Part shown: positions 8,757 to 16,980 of the stretch, one piece after another
Layout of the letters: each line of letters opens with the position of its first letter
How positions within the stretch are numbered: the first letter of the stretch is position 1
DNA from: Gemmatimonadota bacterium
Lineage (GTDB): Bacteria; Gemmatimonadota; Gemmatimonadetes; Longimicrobiales; Gaopeijiaceae
Length of the DNA: 39,679 bases
Assembly (NCBI GenBank): GCA_002724575.1
Contig: PBPC01000074.1
Span: 1-39,679 of the forward strand
Direction of reading: 5' to 3'
The notes under the pieces: model-generated
Databases searched by the model: none
What the model was told of the DNA's origin: nothing
What the model saw: the letters and a program-made list of their open reading frames with translations, nothing else
Made by a program: the position numbers and the translations under genes

Positions 8757-9748
8757 AGAAACCCAGTCCGCTGGTAGAAATCGTTGGAACCGGTCGGTTT
8801 CTGCCAGACAACGTCGTGACAAACGATGACCTAGCCGAACGCTTAGATACTTCAGATGAGTGGATCCGAACCCGTACAGGTATCCAGGAGCGTCGCATAG
8901 CACCTGATGATATGGGTGCGGCTTACATGGGTGCAGCTGCAGCTCGCAAAGCGATGGAGCAGGCTGGAGTTGAGCCGGGTGAAGTTGATGTGATCATTCT
9001 AGCGACAGCTACACCCGATCGCTGGCTTCCTTCAACAGCCTGCGACACACAAGCTTTGCTCGGGTGCTCGAATGCCGTTGCTTTTGACGTGATTGCTGCT
9101 TGTACGGGATTTATTTATGCGATGACTGTCGCGGAATGCTACGTAGCAGCTGGTCGTGCTGAGGTAGCCGTAGTAATAGCAACAGAAAAAATGAGTTCGA
9201 TCGTGGATTGGGAGGACCGCTCTACAAGCGTGCTGTTCGGAGATGGTGCTGGTGCAGTGGTACTACGTCCGACAAACGGATCTGGTAGAGGAATTCTCTC
9301 TTCACATTTGGGTTCCAATGGAGATCTCGCCGACCTCTTGTATCGTCCTGGGGGAGGAGCTGCTGTTCCGTTTAGCCAACAGGTCTTGGATGAGAAAAGC
9401 CACCTTATTCGGATGGAGGGCCGGGAGGTATTCAAGCATGCAGTTCGTTGCATGGCAGATTCTTGTAATGTAGCTCTTCAGAATGCGGGGCTTACGGTGG
9501 ACGATGTGCAGTTACTTATACCTCATCAAGCGAATATCAGGATTATTGAAGCCACAGCAAAATATGCAGGCTTGCCGATGGAAAAGGTGTTTGTCAACGT
9601 GAATAGGTATGGGAATATGAGCTCCGCAACTGTGCCTGTTGCGCTTGACGAAGCTGACGAAAAGGGATTGATCGCACCTGGATCAAATGTACTCACAGTA
9701 GCTTTTGGATCTGGATTGACTTGGGGAGCAATGGCACTGCGCTGGTAG
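8753..9748 (+). CDS. fabH: Beta-ketoacyl-ACP synthase III (FabH)
   Basis: This 331-residue condensing enzyme joins acetyl-CoA (or another short acyl-CoA) to malonyl-ACP to start fatty acid synthesis. The Cys-His-Asn triad is complete: Cys117 in AACTGF, His258 in PHQANIRI and Asn288 in RYGNMSS. The N-terminal GRFLPDNVVTNDDL and DTSDEWI..RTGI motifs are also typical. It begins inside the plsX stop (ATGA overlap) and ends 10 bases before fabD. Whether it prefers straight or branched primers cannot be told from these motifs. Confidence 0.97.
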   Translation: MKKPSPLVEIVGTGRFLPDNVVTNDDLAERLDTSDEWIRTRTGIQERRIAPDDMGAAYMGAAAARKAMEQAGVEPGEVDVIILATATPDRWLPSTACDTQALLGCSNAVAFDVIAACTGFIYAMTVAECYVAAGRAEVAVVIATEKMSSIVDWEDRSTSVLFGDGAGAVVLRPTNGSGRGILSSHLGSNGDLADLLYRPGGGAAVPFSQQVLDEKSHLIRMEGREVFKHAVRCMADSCNVALQNAGLTVDDVQLLIPHQANIRIIEATAKYAGLPMEKVFVNVNRYGNMSSATVPVALDEADEKGLIAPGSNVLTVAFGSGLTWGAMALRW

Positions 9749-9758
9749 CCAGATCTCT

Positions 9759-10676
9759 ATGTCAATCGCTTTAATCTTCCCCGGTCAGGGTTCACAGTAT
9801 GTTGGAATGGCTAAAGCCTTAGCCGAAACGGAACCAATTGCTGCAGAAACGCTTGCACTGGCAGATGAGGTTCTCGGATTCAGCCTTTCAGAACTGATGG
9901 CTGATGGCCCAGCGGACGAATTAACGGCGACAGAAAATGCGCAACCGGCCATCCTTGCCCACTCGATTGCAGTTTTGCGTGTGATGGAAGAGCGTCTGGG
10001 TAGAGTCACATTTTCGGCGGGTCACTCACTTGGTGAGTTCAGTGCCCATGTGGCTGCCGGGACATTCTCTTTCTCTGATGCTTTGAAAATAGTGCGCCTG
10101 AGGGGTGAATTAATGCGCGCAGCGGGTGCTCGAATACCAGGGACTATGGCAGCGATTCTTGGTCTTAGTGATCAAGTAGTAGCTGATGTTTGTGCCGGGG
10201 TTACTACTGGAACGTGTGTGCCAGCTAACTTTAATTCACACGGGCAGATTGTAGTAAGTGGAGATATCTCAGGAGTTGATGAGGGCATCGTCTTAGCTCG
10301 AGATGCCGGTGCTAAGAGGGCTTTGAAACTCAAGGTCTCTGGAGCTTTCCACTCGCCTCTGATGGAGTCGGCTGCGAAGGGTCTCGGTGACCAGTTAGAT
10401 AGAATTCAAATGCAAGATCCAAAATTTCCAGTGATCTCAAATGTCACCGCAGAGTTCGTTAATTCTGCTAAGGAAGCCCATAAATTACTCGTTCAGCAAC
10501 TGACGTCACCGGTACTTTGGAGAGATTCTATCACTACAATGCTCGACTCAGGGGTCACACATTTTATCGAACTGGGTCCAGGCGGCGTTTTGTGTGGGTT
10601 GAATCGTAAAAATGCTAAGGGCATCCCTTGTCAAACTGTGGGTGAGCCCAAAGACGTGGAGGCATTCGATGAATGA
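9759..10676 (+). CDS. fabD: Malonyl-CoA:ACP transacylase (FabD)
   Basis: This 305-residue enzyme loads malonate from malonyl-CoA onto ACP. It has the N-terminal FPGQGSQYVGM motif, the nucleophile elbow GHSLGEFSAH with Ser90, and the catalytic His198 in GAFHSP. The VSGD segment and the C-terminal ELGPGGVLCGLNRK stretch complete the fold. Length is normal (about 305-310). The gene starts 10 bases after fabH and overlaps the chosen fabG start by 8 bases, consistent with an operon read as one message. Confidence 0.96.
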   Translation: MSIALIFPGQGSQYVGMAKALAETEPIAAETLALADEVLGFSLSELMADGPADELTATENAQPAILAHSIAVLRVMEERLGRVTFSAGHSLGEFSAHVAAGTFSFSDALKIVRLRGELMRAAGARIPGTMAAILGLSDQVVADVCAGVTTGTCVPANFNSHGQIVVSGDISGVDEGIVLARDAGAKRALKLKVSGAFHSPLMESAAKGLGDQLDRIQMQDPKFPVISNVTAEFVNSAKEAHKLLVQQLTSPVLWRDSITTMLDSGVTHFIELGPGGVLCGLNRKNAKGIPCQTVGEPKDVEAFDE

Positions 10677-11427
10677 AGTGTTAAGTGGTCCAGACCTACA
10701 AGGGAAAATTGCCTTGGTTACAGGAGGCTCTAGAGGTATCGGGCACGCGATCTCAGTAGCATTCGCGAACGCAGGGGCTCGGGTAGCAATTATGGACTTG
10801 GATGGTGAGGGTGCTGTAGCGGCTGCTGCTTCGCTTCCAGGTGGAGGCCACTCAGGGTACCAGGGCAATGTCGCAGACCAGGACAGTGCTGCAGGAATAG
10901 TCAAACAAGTACAGGAAGATCTGGGGCCCGTAGGTATTCTCGTTAATAATGCCGGGATTACCAGAGATAACCTTCTGTTACGTATGAAGGATAAAGAGTT
11001 TGATGATGTTATAGAGGTCAACCTAAAGGGAGCTTTCAATTTGACTCGTGCAGTTGGCAGGGGAATGCTCAAGCAGAGAAGTGGAGTAATCCTCAACATT
11101 GCCTCAGTGGTTGGGCTGATGGGTAATGCGGGGCAAGCCAACTACGCTGCTTCAAAGGCGGGGTTGATAGGGTTTACGAAGAGCATTGCAAGGGAATTGG
11201 CACCACGCGGGGTTCGTTGTAATGCAATTGCTCCCGGATTTATCCGTACAGACATGACTGATGCACTTACAGAAGATCAGATTGGGGCGCTCCAGAGCCA
11301 GATTCCGCTTGCAAGATTGGGAGAGCCGAGTGATATCGCAGGTGTCGCACTGTTTCTCGTGAGCCCCGCAGCTTGCTACATTACTGGCCAAGTTTTAGCG
11401 GTCGATGGCGGTATGGTTATGGGATAG
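10669..11427 (+). CDS. fabG: 3-oxoacyl-ACP reductase (FabG)
   Basis: This 252-residue NADPH-dependent short-chain reductase carries out the first reduction of each elongation cycle. It shows the cofactor loop [11 protein letters not shown], the NNAG motif and the Ser146-Tyr159-Lys163 triad (ASVVG, then YAASK), followed by [13 protein letters not shown], a very FabG-like stretch. The C-terminal [17 protein letters not shown] is also typical. The frame is open from 10612, but ATG 10669 has a GGAGG ribosome site seven bases upstream and gives the usual N-terminus. It overlaps the fabD stop by 8 bases. Position between fabD and acpP makes the fatty-acid role far more likely than a generic dehydrogenase. 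Confidence 0.95.
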   Translation: MNEVLSGPDLQGKIALVTGGSRGIGHAISVAFANAGARVAIMDLDGEGAVAAAASLPGGGHSGYQGNVADQDSAAGIVKQVQEDLGPVGILVNNAGITRDNLLLRMKDKEFDDVIEVNLKGAFNLTRAVGRGMLKQRSGVILNIASVVGLMGNAGQANYAASKAGLIGFTKSIARELAPRGVRCNAIAPGFIRTDMTDALTEDQIGALQSQIPLARLGEPSDIAGVALFLVSPAACYITGQVLAVDGGMVMG

Positions 11428-11471
11428 GGCATTGGGCCCTTTCTTCCGATAGACGAATAAACGGAGGCTAC

Positions 11472-11714
11472 ATGAGCGAGTCGATCGACGCACGGGTGCG
11501 TGAGATCATTATTAACGAGTTAGGGGTAGAGCCAGAGAAGGTTACTGATGATGCTTCGTTCGTTGAGGATCTTGGCGCTGATTCCCTCGACACGGTCGAG
11601 CTGGTCATGGCGTTCGAAGAAGAATTCGGGCTGGACATTCCCGACGAGGACGCCGAGAAGATGAGAACTGTGGGTGACGCAGTGGGATATCTAAACAAGC
11701 AGAGCGAGAACTGA
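11472..11714 (+). CDS. acpP: Acyl carrier protein
   Basis: This 80-residue acidic protein carries growing acyl chains on a phosphopantetheine arm. The attachment site is Ser38 in [10 protein letters not shown], inside the conserved second helix region [19 protein letters not shown]. The sequence is strongly acidic, as expected. The open frame extends upstream to 11373, but those codons overlap fabG. ATG 11472 follows a strong GGAGG site by six bases and gives the normal ACP length. It lies 44 bases after fabG and 22 bases before fabF, the standard order. Confidence 0.97.
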   Translation: MSESIDARVREIIINELGVEPEKVTDDASFVEDLGADSLDTVELVMAFEEEFGLDIPDEDAEKMRTVGDAVGYLNKQSEN

Positions 11715-11736
11715 GGTCTCGTATCACTCGCGTAAG

Positions 11737-13008
11737 ATGTTGAATGGGAATAGTAAAGAAGAGCGACTGCGTCGCGTAGTAGTCACTGGTCTTGGCTTGG
11801 TTTCACCTGTCGGTAATGATGTGGAATCCTGTTGGACGAGCATGCTGGCAGGTAGAAGTGGAGGGGGACCTGTCACCCTATTTGATGCTACCGATGATTT
11901 TGCCTCGCGCATCGCGTGTGAAGTTAAGGGATTTGACCCTCTCGAATATCTGGAGCGCAGGGACGTTAAGCGTCATGATCGCGTGTCTCAGTTTTCTGTT
12001 GCTGCATCCGCACAGGCACTCGCCTCTGCAGGACTAGATGGACCTCCTGACGGTGTAGAACCAACTCGCTTTGGTGTCATCTTCGGTAGCGGTATAGGGG
12101 GAATATCCACGTTTGAGGAGCAACACAGGAAGTTGATTGAGCATGGTCCTAAAAGAGTCAGCCCATTCTTCATACCCATGTTTATCCCAGATATCTCAGC
12201 TGGCTACATATCTATGCGTTGGAATCTCCAGGGACCGAACTATGCTACCGTTTCGGCGTGCGCATCATCGGCTCATGCGATTGGGGATGCCATGCGACAT
12301 ATCCAGCATGGTGATGCAGATATGATGATCGCGGGCGGGGGTGAAGCAACGATAACCCCTATGACATATGCTGGATTTTCCTCCATGAAAGCTTTGTCCA
12401 CTAGAAATGAAGATCCTGCAGGTGCTAGCCGTCCTTTTTCAGCAGATCGAGATGGCTTCGTAATGGGAGAGGGTGCGGGTGCCCTTGTGCTGGAGGCGCT
12501 TGAGTGTGCAGAGGCTAGGGGTGCAGAGATTCTAGCGGAACTCGTTGGCTATGGACTCTCAGCAGACGCTTACCACATCACTGCGCCGCCGCCTGACGGT
12601 TACGGAGCTCAGTACGCTATGCAGATGGCCCTAGAAAAGGCAGAGGCCAGTCCAGACGATGTCGACTACGTTAACGCTCATGGCACCTCGACAATGGCTG
12701 ACGCTATAGAGACAACTGCGATCAAAGAAGTACTAGGGGAGCGGGCATATGAAATTGTGGTCGGATCCACCAAATCGATGACTGGCCATTTGCTCGGAGC
12801 TACCGGAGCGCTTGAAACGATCGTCTCGATCTTAGTCTGTAGGACTGGCAAAATTCCTCCAACCATAAATTTCCAAACAGCTGATCCAGAGTGTGATCTT
12901 GAGTACGCTCATGGTGGAGTGATCGAGCGTCCAGTTCGACTTGCACTCTCGAATTCTTTCGGTTTCGGAGGACACAATGTTTGTCTAGCGATCCGGGGGT
13001 GGGACTGA
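11737..13008 (+). CDS. fabF: Beta-ketoacyl-ACP synthase II (FabF)
   Basis: This 423-residue elongating condensing enzyme carries the Cys-His-His triad typical of KAS I/II: Cys175 in SACASSAHAIG, His315 in NAHGTST and His351 in MTGHLLGATGA. The RRVVVTGLGLVSPVG start and the C-terminal NSFGFGGHN are family hallmarks. The protein begins with about 11 extra polar residues (MLNGNSKEERL), a little longer than E. coli FabF; I see no better start. Order acpP-fabF is conserved in many phyla. It finishes the fab cluster and is followed after 55 bases by ispF. Confidence 0.96.
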   Translation: MLNGNSKEERLRRVVVTGLGLVSPVGNDVESCWTSMLAGRSGGGPVTLFDATDDFASRIACEVKGFDPLEYLERRDVKRHDRVSQFSVAASAQALASAGLDGPPDGVEPTRFGVIFGSGIGGISTFEEQHRKLIEHGPKRVSPFFIPMFIPDISAGYISMRWNLQGPNYATVSACASSAHAIGDAMRHIQHGDADMMIAGGGEATITPMTYAGFSSMKALSTRNEDPAGASRPFSADRDGFVMGEGAGALVLEALECAEARGAEILAELVGYGLSADAYHITAPPPDGYGAQYAMQMALEKAEASPDDVDYVNAHGTSTMADAIETTAIKEVLGERAYEIVVGSTKSMTGHLLGATGALETIVSILVCRTGKIPPTINFQTADPECDLEYAHGGVIERPVRLALSNSFGFGGHNVCLAIRGWD

Positions 13009-13063
13009 TTGACGGTTCTGGCTTATTCCGGCAACGAGGGATGCCAATTCTAGAGAGTATTCA

Positions 13064-13585
13064 ATGAGAGTTGGAACTGGCTACGATTCTCACTGCTTTG
13101 CAGAGGATCGCAGGCTCATGCTTGGAGGGGTATATATTCCAGGTCATCCTGGGTTGTCAGGTCACTCTGATGGAGACGCGATTGCCCATGCTGTGATCGA
13201 CGCAATTTTGGGCGCAGCTTCCATGGGTAATGTCGGCAGTCACTTTCCGCCGGATGATGACACCTGGAAAGGAGCGGATTCGATGGACTTGCTTGAACGA
13301 ACCAGGCAAATCCTCGAGTACGAGGGTTTTATGGTGGTCAATATCGATGTGACCGTGATTTGTGAAAAACCGAAGATTGCCCCCCATATAGAAGCGATGA
13401 AGAAACGATTAGGGGAAGTTTTACAAATTGCTGCGGATTGCGTGTCGATTAAAGGAAAGTCCAACGAAGGATTAGGTTGGATAGGGTCGGGCGAAGGTTT
13501 GGCCGTGCACTCTGTGGCGTTAATTAATCGGACTTCGAACTTTCCGGACTCAGGTAGTATAGGAGAAGGAAGCGGGACTCCCTGA
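13064..13585 (+). CDS. ispF: 2-C-methyl-D-erythritol 2,4-cyclodiphosphate synthase
   Basis: This 173-residue enzyme of the MEP isoprenoid pathway cyclises CDP-ME 2-phosphate, releasing CMP. The zinc ligands Asp8, His10 (GYDSH) and His42 (DAIAHAVIDA) sit at the same numbers as in E. coli IspF. The SGHSDGD, SMGNVGSHFPPDD and ICEKPKIAP segments also match. The last loop is KGKSNEGLGWIGSGEG rather than the KATTTEKLGFTGRGEG seen in enterobacteria, and about 15 extra residues follow. A small purine site (TAGAGAG) precedes the ATG. ispD is not beside it here, so the pathway genes are dispersed. Confidence 0.95.
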   Translation: MRVGTGYDSHCFAEDRRLMLGGVYIPGHPGLSGHSDGDAIAHAVIDAILGAASMGNVGSHFPPDDDTWKGADSMDLLERTRQILEYEGFMVVNIDVTVICEKPKIAPHIEAMKKRLGEVLQIAADCVSIKGKSNEGLGWIGSGEGLAVHSVALINRTSNFPDSGSIGEGSGTP

Positions 13586-13620
13586 TCCAACCCTTTACGG
13601 GTGTATGGAGGTAGTTGCCA

Positions 13621-14235
13621 GTGGCAGATTTTCTGTCTTTCATGGACCAGATCCCTGTGGGCTTCCTCTACGTTGGATTAGGAATTGGAGCTGCTGTTGA
13701 AAATGTGATCCCAGCAGTTCCGGCTGATACCTTCGTTGCACTTGGTGGCTTTCTCTCAGCGTTCGGCCCTCTCGATAGTCGATTGATTTTTGCTGTTACT
13801 TGGTCACTAAATGTAGGATCGGCGCTTGTGATGTATCGGGTGGGATACACTCATGGAAGGCCTTTTTTTATGCAGGGCTGGGGACAACGAGTCCTAAAAA
13901 ATCACCAGATGGATCGCATGGCACGCTTTTATGAACGATGGGGAACCTGGGCTATTTTTTGGACTCGGTTCCTTCCTGGACTACGAGCAGTGGTCCCGAT
14001 TTTCGCTGGAATTACGCAGCAGCGGTTTGGACCTGTGGCCGTACCTCTTGCAGCTGCCTCCGCCATTTGGTATGGCACACTGATTTGGTTGGGAGCCTTG
14101 ACTGGGTACAACCTTGAAGTATTGAGCGCACTTTTGACTCGTACGAGCAGTGTCTTGGCAGTGGTTACGGTCCTTGCACTTTTACCGGTTATCTACTGGT
14201 TGTGGCGAACTAAGAACGACGAACCCGATGAATGA
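13621..14235 (+). CDS. DedA-family membrane protein
   Basis: This 204-residue integral membrane protein belongs to the DedA/SNARE-associated (VTT) family. An N-terminal re-entrant-like segment holds ENVIPAVPADTFVALGGFLS, the middle has FWTRFLPGLRAVVPIFAGIT with the conserved arginines and glycine, and two transmembrane helices follow. DedA proteins support membrane homeostasis; some members are lipid scramblases or carry undecaprenyl phosphate across the membrane. The frame is open from TTG 13615, but GGAGGT lies eight bases before GTG 13621 and only two before that TTG, so I chose the GTG. The stop overlaps the xerD start by 8 bases. A link to the neighbouring isoprenoid and lipid genes is plausible but unproven. 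Confidence 0.88.
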   Translation: MADFLSFMDQIPVGFLYVGLGIGAAVENVIPAVPADTFVALGGFLSAFGPLDSRLIFAVTWSLNVGSALVMYRVGYTHGRPFFMQGWGQRVLKNHQMDRMARFYERWGTWAIFWTRFLPGLRAVVPIFAGITQQRFGPVAVPLAAASAIWYGTLIWLGALTGYNLEVLSALLTRTSSVLAVVTVLALLPVIYWLWRTKNDEPDE

Positions 14236-15157
14236 ACTCAACGTCGATAAATCTTTAGAGGAATCGACTAGGGCTTTTAGGTTAGAGCAGTTCCAGGACT
14301 ATCTGATCTTCGAACGAGGCCTATCCAAGCGTACCCTTTCTGCATACAAGCATGACTTGGAGAACTGTATAGAGTTCCTTGCTCGGCAAGGTATCATCGA
14401 TCCAGGCCACGTGACCCCACCGGTTCTCAGGACGTGGATATTCTCTCTCCATGAAACCGGGCTTGCACCATCATCGATAAGGAGGGCTCAGTCAGCTGTT
14501 CGAACTTTCTTCCGGTTCTTGGTTGCGGAAGGTTGGCTGTCAGTTGATCCGACAGAGCGTCTGGAAAGTCCGAAAGTTGGGGATCGATTACCTGAGTTTT
14601 TGACCAAAGAGGAAATACAGCGACTACTGGATGCTCCGAGTCCGGAGAAGCCACTATACTGGCGTGACCGATCTATCCTTGAGTTACTCTATGCATCAGG
14701 TGTCCGTGTTTCAGAGCTTGTAGGACTGCTGATATCTGGATTGGATTTGGACAATTCTTTTATCACAGTGTTTGGAAAAGGTGGCAAAGAGCGGATTGTG
14801 CCTATCGGTGCTCCAGCCTTGGCAACTCTAAGAAGGTACCTTAGCGAATTGCGTCCGAAACTCGATCGAGCGGAAGGGAAGGGGCAGGTATACCTGAACG
14901 CTCGAGGGCGTCCGCTCACACGAAAATCAGTCTGGAAACTGATCAAAGACTCAGGACGCCGAGCAGCGATAAGCAAGAACGTTTCGCCGCATACGTTGCG
15001 GCACACTTTCGCGACGCATTTGTTGGAGGGTGGGGCTGACTTGGCTGCTGTCCAAGAGCTACTGGGTCATGTAGATATTTCGAGTACTCAGATTTATACA
15101 CACGTAGATCGCGAATACCTACGTAAGATTCACGGGAAATACCATCCCCGTGCCTAG
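14228..15157 (+). CDS. xerD: Tyrosine recombinase, XerC/XerD type
   Basis: This 309-residue recombinase has an N-terminal SAM-like core-binding domain (FQDYLIFERGLSKRTLSAYK) and a C-terminal catalytic domain. All six catalytic positions are visible: Arg160 (SGVRVSEL), Lys184 (GKGGKER), His255 and Arg258 (PHTLRH), His281 (LLGHVDISST) and the nucleophile Tyr290 (IYTHV). Length and motifs match the housekeeping XerC/XerD enzymes that resolve chromosome dimers at dif. No integron, phage or island context is present, so a mobile-element integrase is unlikely. The open frame reaches back to 14150 inside the DedA gene, but ATG 14228 gives the standard N-terminus. XerC and XerD cannot be told apart with certainty without alignment. 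Confidence 0.92.
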   Translation: MNELNVDKSLEESTRAFRLEQFQDYLIFERGLSKRTLSAYKHDLENCIEFLARQGIIDPGHVTPPVLRTWIFSLHETGLAPSSIRRAQSAVRTFFRFLVAEGWLSVDPTERLESPKVGDRLPEFLTKEEIQRLLDAPSPEKPLYWRDRSILELLYASGVRVSELVGLLISGLDLDNSFITVFGKGGKERIVPIGAPALATLRRYLSELRPKLDRAEGKGQVYLNARGRPLTRKSVWKLIKDSGRRAAISKNVSPHTLRHTFATHLLEGGADLAAVQELLGHVDISSTQIYTHVDREYLRKIHGKYHPRA

Positions 15158-15189
15158 AGTAGTTGATCAGTACTGACCCTTCTGGAGTC

Positions 15190-16800
15190 TTAGCTTTCTG
15201 TCCCTTCGTTACCTGCTCCAGACGTTCTTTTGTCCAATTCTTGAAACAGACCTGGTTGCCCGTCTGAAGTCATTAGAAGTTGGATTGCTTCCGCGAGGAC
15301 CCGATCTCGTTCCTTACGGAAGTCCGCCTCTGAGCCAACGTCGTCCATGCGCTGAGCTATATTGATGCGGGCCTGCCAGTGAAGATATTCGCGCACGTCT
15401 TCATCTGAGAGCAACTCTGCCGGCAGCCCGTCTTCTTCAAGCTGTGTCAGGAATTGTTCAAATTGCCTTTCAGATAGGCTTGGTCTCTCATCGTTTTCAA
15501 GAAGTGTCGTTGCAACTTCGAATCCGAATTCGGCAAGCCGAAGTCCCAGAAGAACACGTGTCTCATTCGCGGTTGCGATCAGTTCGCGTTCCATCGTCTT
15601 CAAAGTATCGTTTTCAATCTCAAGATCTGGGAAGATCCCACCACCATTGATGAGCGTTCGACCCATAGGAGTGGTTACCCGAGGAAGCGTGTCGAGGTCT
15701 TCTTCAATAGGGCGTCCTTCAGCATCTCTGACTCTTTGGAGGGAGCGCCCCAAGGGTGTCAACCATGATCCGGTAGTGAAACGCAGGCGCCGGTTGAAGG
15801 GCAGCGGCATTACAGTTTGAACGACACCTTTGCCGAATGTGCGTGCACCCATGACTAGTCCACGATCATAATCCTGGAGTGCACCAGCCAAGATTTCAGC
15901 TCCCGAGGCTGTGAACTCATCAACCAGTACGACAATCGGTAGATCTGGAACCAACTGAGGCCAGCGATCATCCCAAGAATCAGCAGTAGTCTCACTTGCG
16001 GGACCGCCCGGTGCTCTTTGAACGGTGCTGGCAAGCTTCGAACCCTGTTTCAAGAATAGATCTGCCAGCATTAAGGACTCGTCAAGGAACCCTCCGGGAT
16101 TTCTCCGCAGGTCGATGATCAAGCCCTTGGCTGAGTCCATATCACGTAAGACATCATTCATCTCACTTGCTGCATTACGGGCAACACGGTCCAGAACGAC
16201 GTATCCAAGTCCACCCTCTAGTCGACCGAAATGAACTGCGGGGCGGTGCACCTGAGCTCTCTCGATATCAAATGCGATTGGTTCGTCAAAACCCTGCCTC
16301 TGAATTTTGACCAGAACATCGGTTCCTACAGGTCCTCTGATCGAGTCTGCCGCCATCCCGGTAGTCCACGATGAGGCATCGTGTTCGTTCACTCCAACGA
16401 TAACATCACCCACCAAAAGTCCTACTTGGTTTGCTGGAGTACTGCGAAAGACAGCTGTAACAGTAATTCTCTCATTCAGCTGAGTAATTTGTAGCCCGAT
16501 TCCAGAATAGTTACCCGTAGTTTCTTCTTCCCATGCTTCAGATTCGACAGGGGTAAAAAGTTCTGCATAAGGATCCTGAAGTGCCTCGATCAACCCATCA
16601 ATCGCTGCTTCCCAAAGTATGGAGTCACTGAACTGATCCATGTGCAATTGGGTGATGGCCGAGACTGCACTATCAAGGATTGCAAGCTGAGGGCGGTTAT
16701 CCTGTGCACTTGAATCCGATGGAATGCGTGTGTTCTGGGCCTGTGCTGAAGTTGTTGTCAGAACCAGGATCAATGTCACTAAAGATATGCGATGTATCAT
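15190..16800 (-). CDS. S41-family C-terminal processing protease, exported
   Basis: This 536-residue protein has a signal peptide (MIHRISLVTLILVLTTTSAQAQ), an N-terminal helical region, and a PDZ domain (GNYSGIGLQI to about VLVKIQRQG). The S41 protease core follows, with LIIDLRRNPGGFLDESLMLAD, and a ~150-residue helical tail. Catalytic Ser299 is in TASGAEI and Lys324, 25 residues later, is in FGKGVVQ, the Ser/Lys dyad spacing of CtpA/CtpB/Prc. The usual TASASEI has become TASGAEI; the nucleophile is kept. An upstream in-frame ATG at 16824 lacks a ribosome site, whereas ATG 16800 has GAGGG about eight bases before it and starts directly at a signal peptide. It probably works in the periplasm on misfolded or tail-processed proteins. 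It is convergent with xerD and divergent from nadE. Confidence 0.92.
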   Translation of the reverse strand: MIHRISLVTLILVLTTTSAQAQNTRIPSDSSAQDNRPQLAILDSAVSAITQLHMDQFSDSILWEAAIDGLIEALQDPYAELFTPVESEAWEEETTGNYSGIGLQITQLNERITVTAVFRSTPANQVGLLVGDVIVGVNEHDASSWTTGMAADSIRGPVGTDVLVKIQRQGFDEPIAFDIERAQVHRPAVHFGRLEGGLGYVVLDRVARNAASEMNDVLRDMDSAKGLIIDLRRNPGGFLDESLMLADLFLKQGSKLASTVQRAPGGPASETTADSWDDRWPQLVPDLPIVVLVDEFTASGAEILAGALQDYDRGLVMGARTFGKGVVQTVMPLPFNRRLRFTTGSWLTPLGRSLQRVRDAEGRPIEEDLDTLPRVTTPMGRTLINGGGIFPDLEIENDTLKTMERELIATANETRVLLGLRLAEFGFEVATTLLENDERPSLSERQFEQFLTQLEEDGLPAELLSDEDVREYLHWQARINIAQRMDDVGSEADFRKERDRVLAEAIQLLMTSDGQPGLFQELDKRTSGAGNEGTES

Positions 16801-16980
16801 TAAGTGCGCCCTCGGCAGCAGCATGTCAGGTTCAGTAATCCTTAAACACCCTTACAAGAAGCGGCGTTCCCCTAGTAATATTCCAAGTTTGGCATCCCAT
16901 CCCTGCAACAAGCAGACGGGAACGGATACCTTTACTTTGCCCTTCCCGAAAGGGTCGGTGCTAAGAGTGGATAACTTAAA
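16801..16980. other. Divergent intergenic region between S41 protease and nadE
   Basis: This 180-base gap should hold promoters for both the leftward protease and the rightward NAD+ synthetase gene. I see a short CCCTT/AAGGG hairpin at 16940-16954 but no convincing -35/-10 pair on either strand, and no open frame with protein-like content. Confidence 0.4.

Noticed and set aside
10612-10668. N-terminal extension of fabG
   Set aside because: It overlaps fabD coding sequence, and the ATG at 10669 has a perfect GGAGG site and gives the normal FabG N-terminus.
11373-11471. N-terminal extension of acpP
   Set aside because: It overlaps fabG and would make an abnormally long ACP; GGAGG marks the ATG at 11472.
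14228-15157. Tyrosine recombinase as a sign of a genomic island or integron
   Set aside because: It is embedded in a housekeeping operon, has the length and motifs of XerC/XerD, and there are no att-like repeats, cargo genes or tRNA nearby.
16940-16954. CCCTT/AAGGG hairpin upstream of nadE
   Set aside because: A five-base stem with no T-run is too weak to call a terminator or riboswitch.
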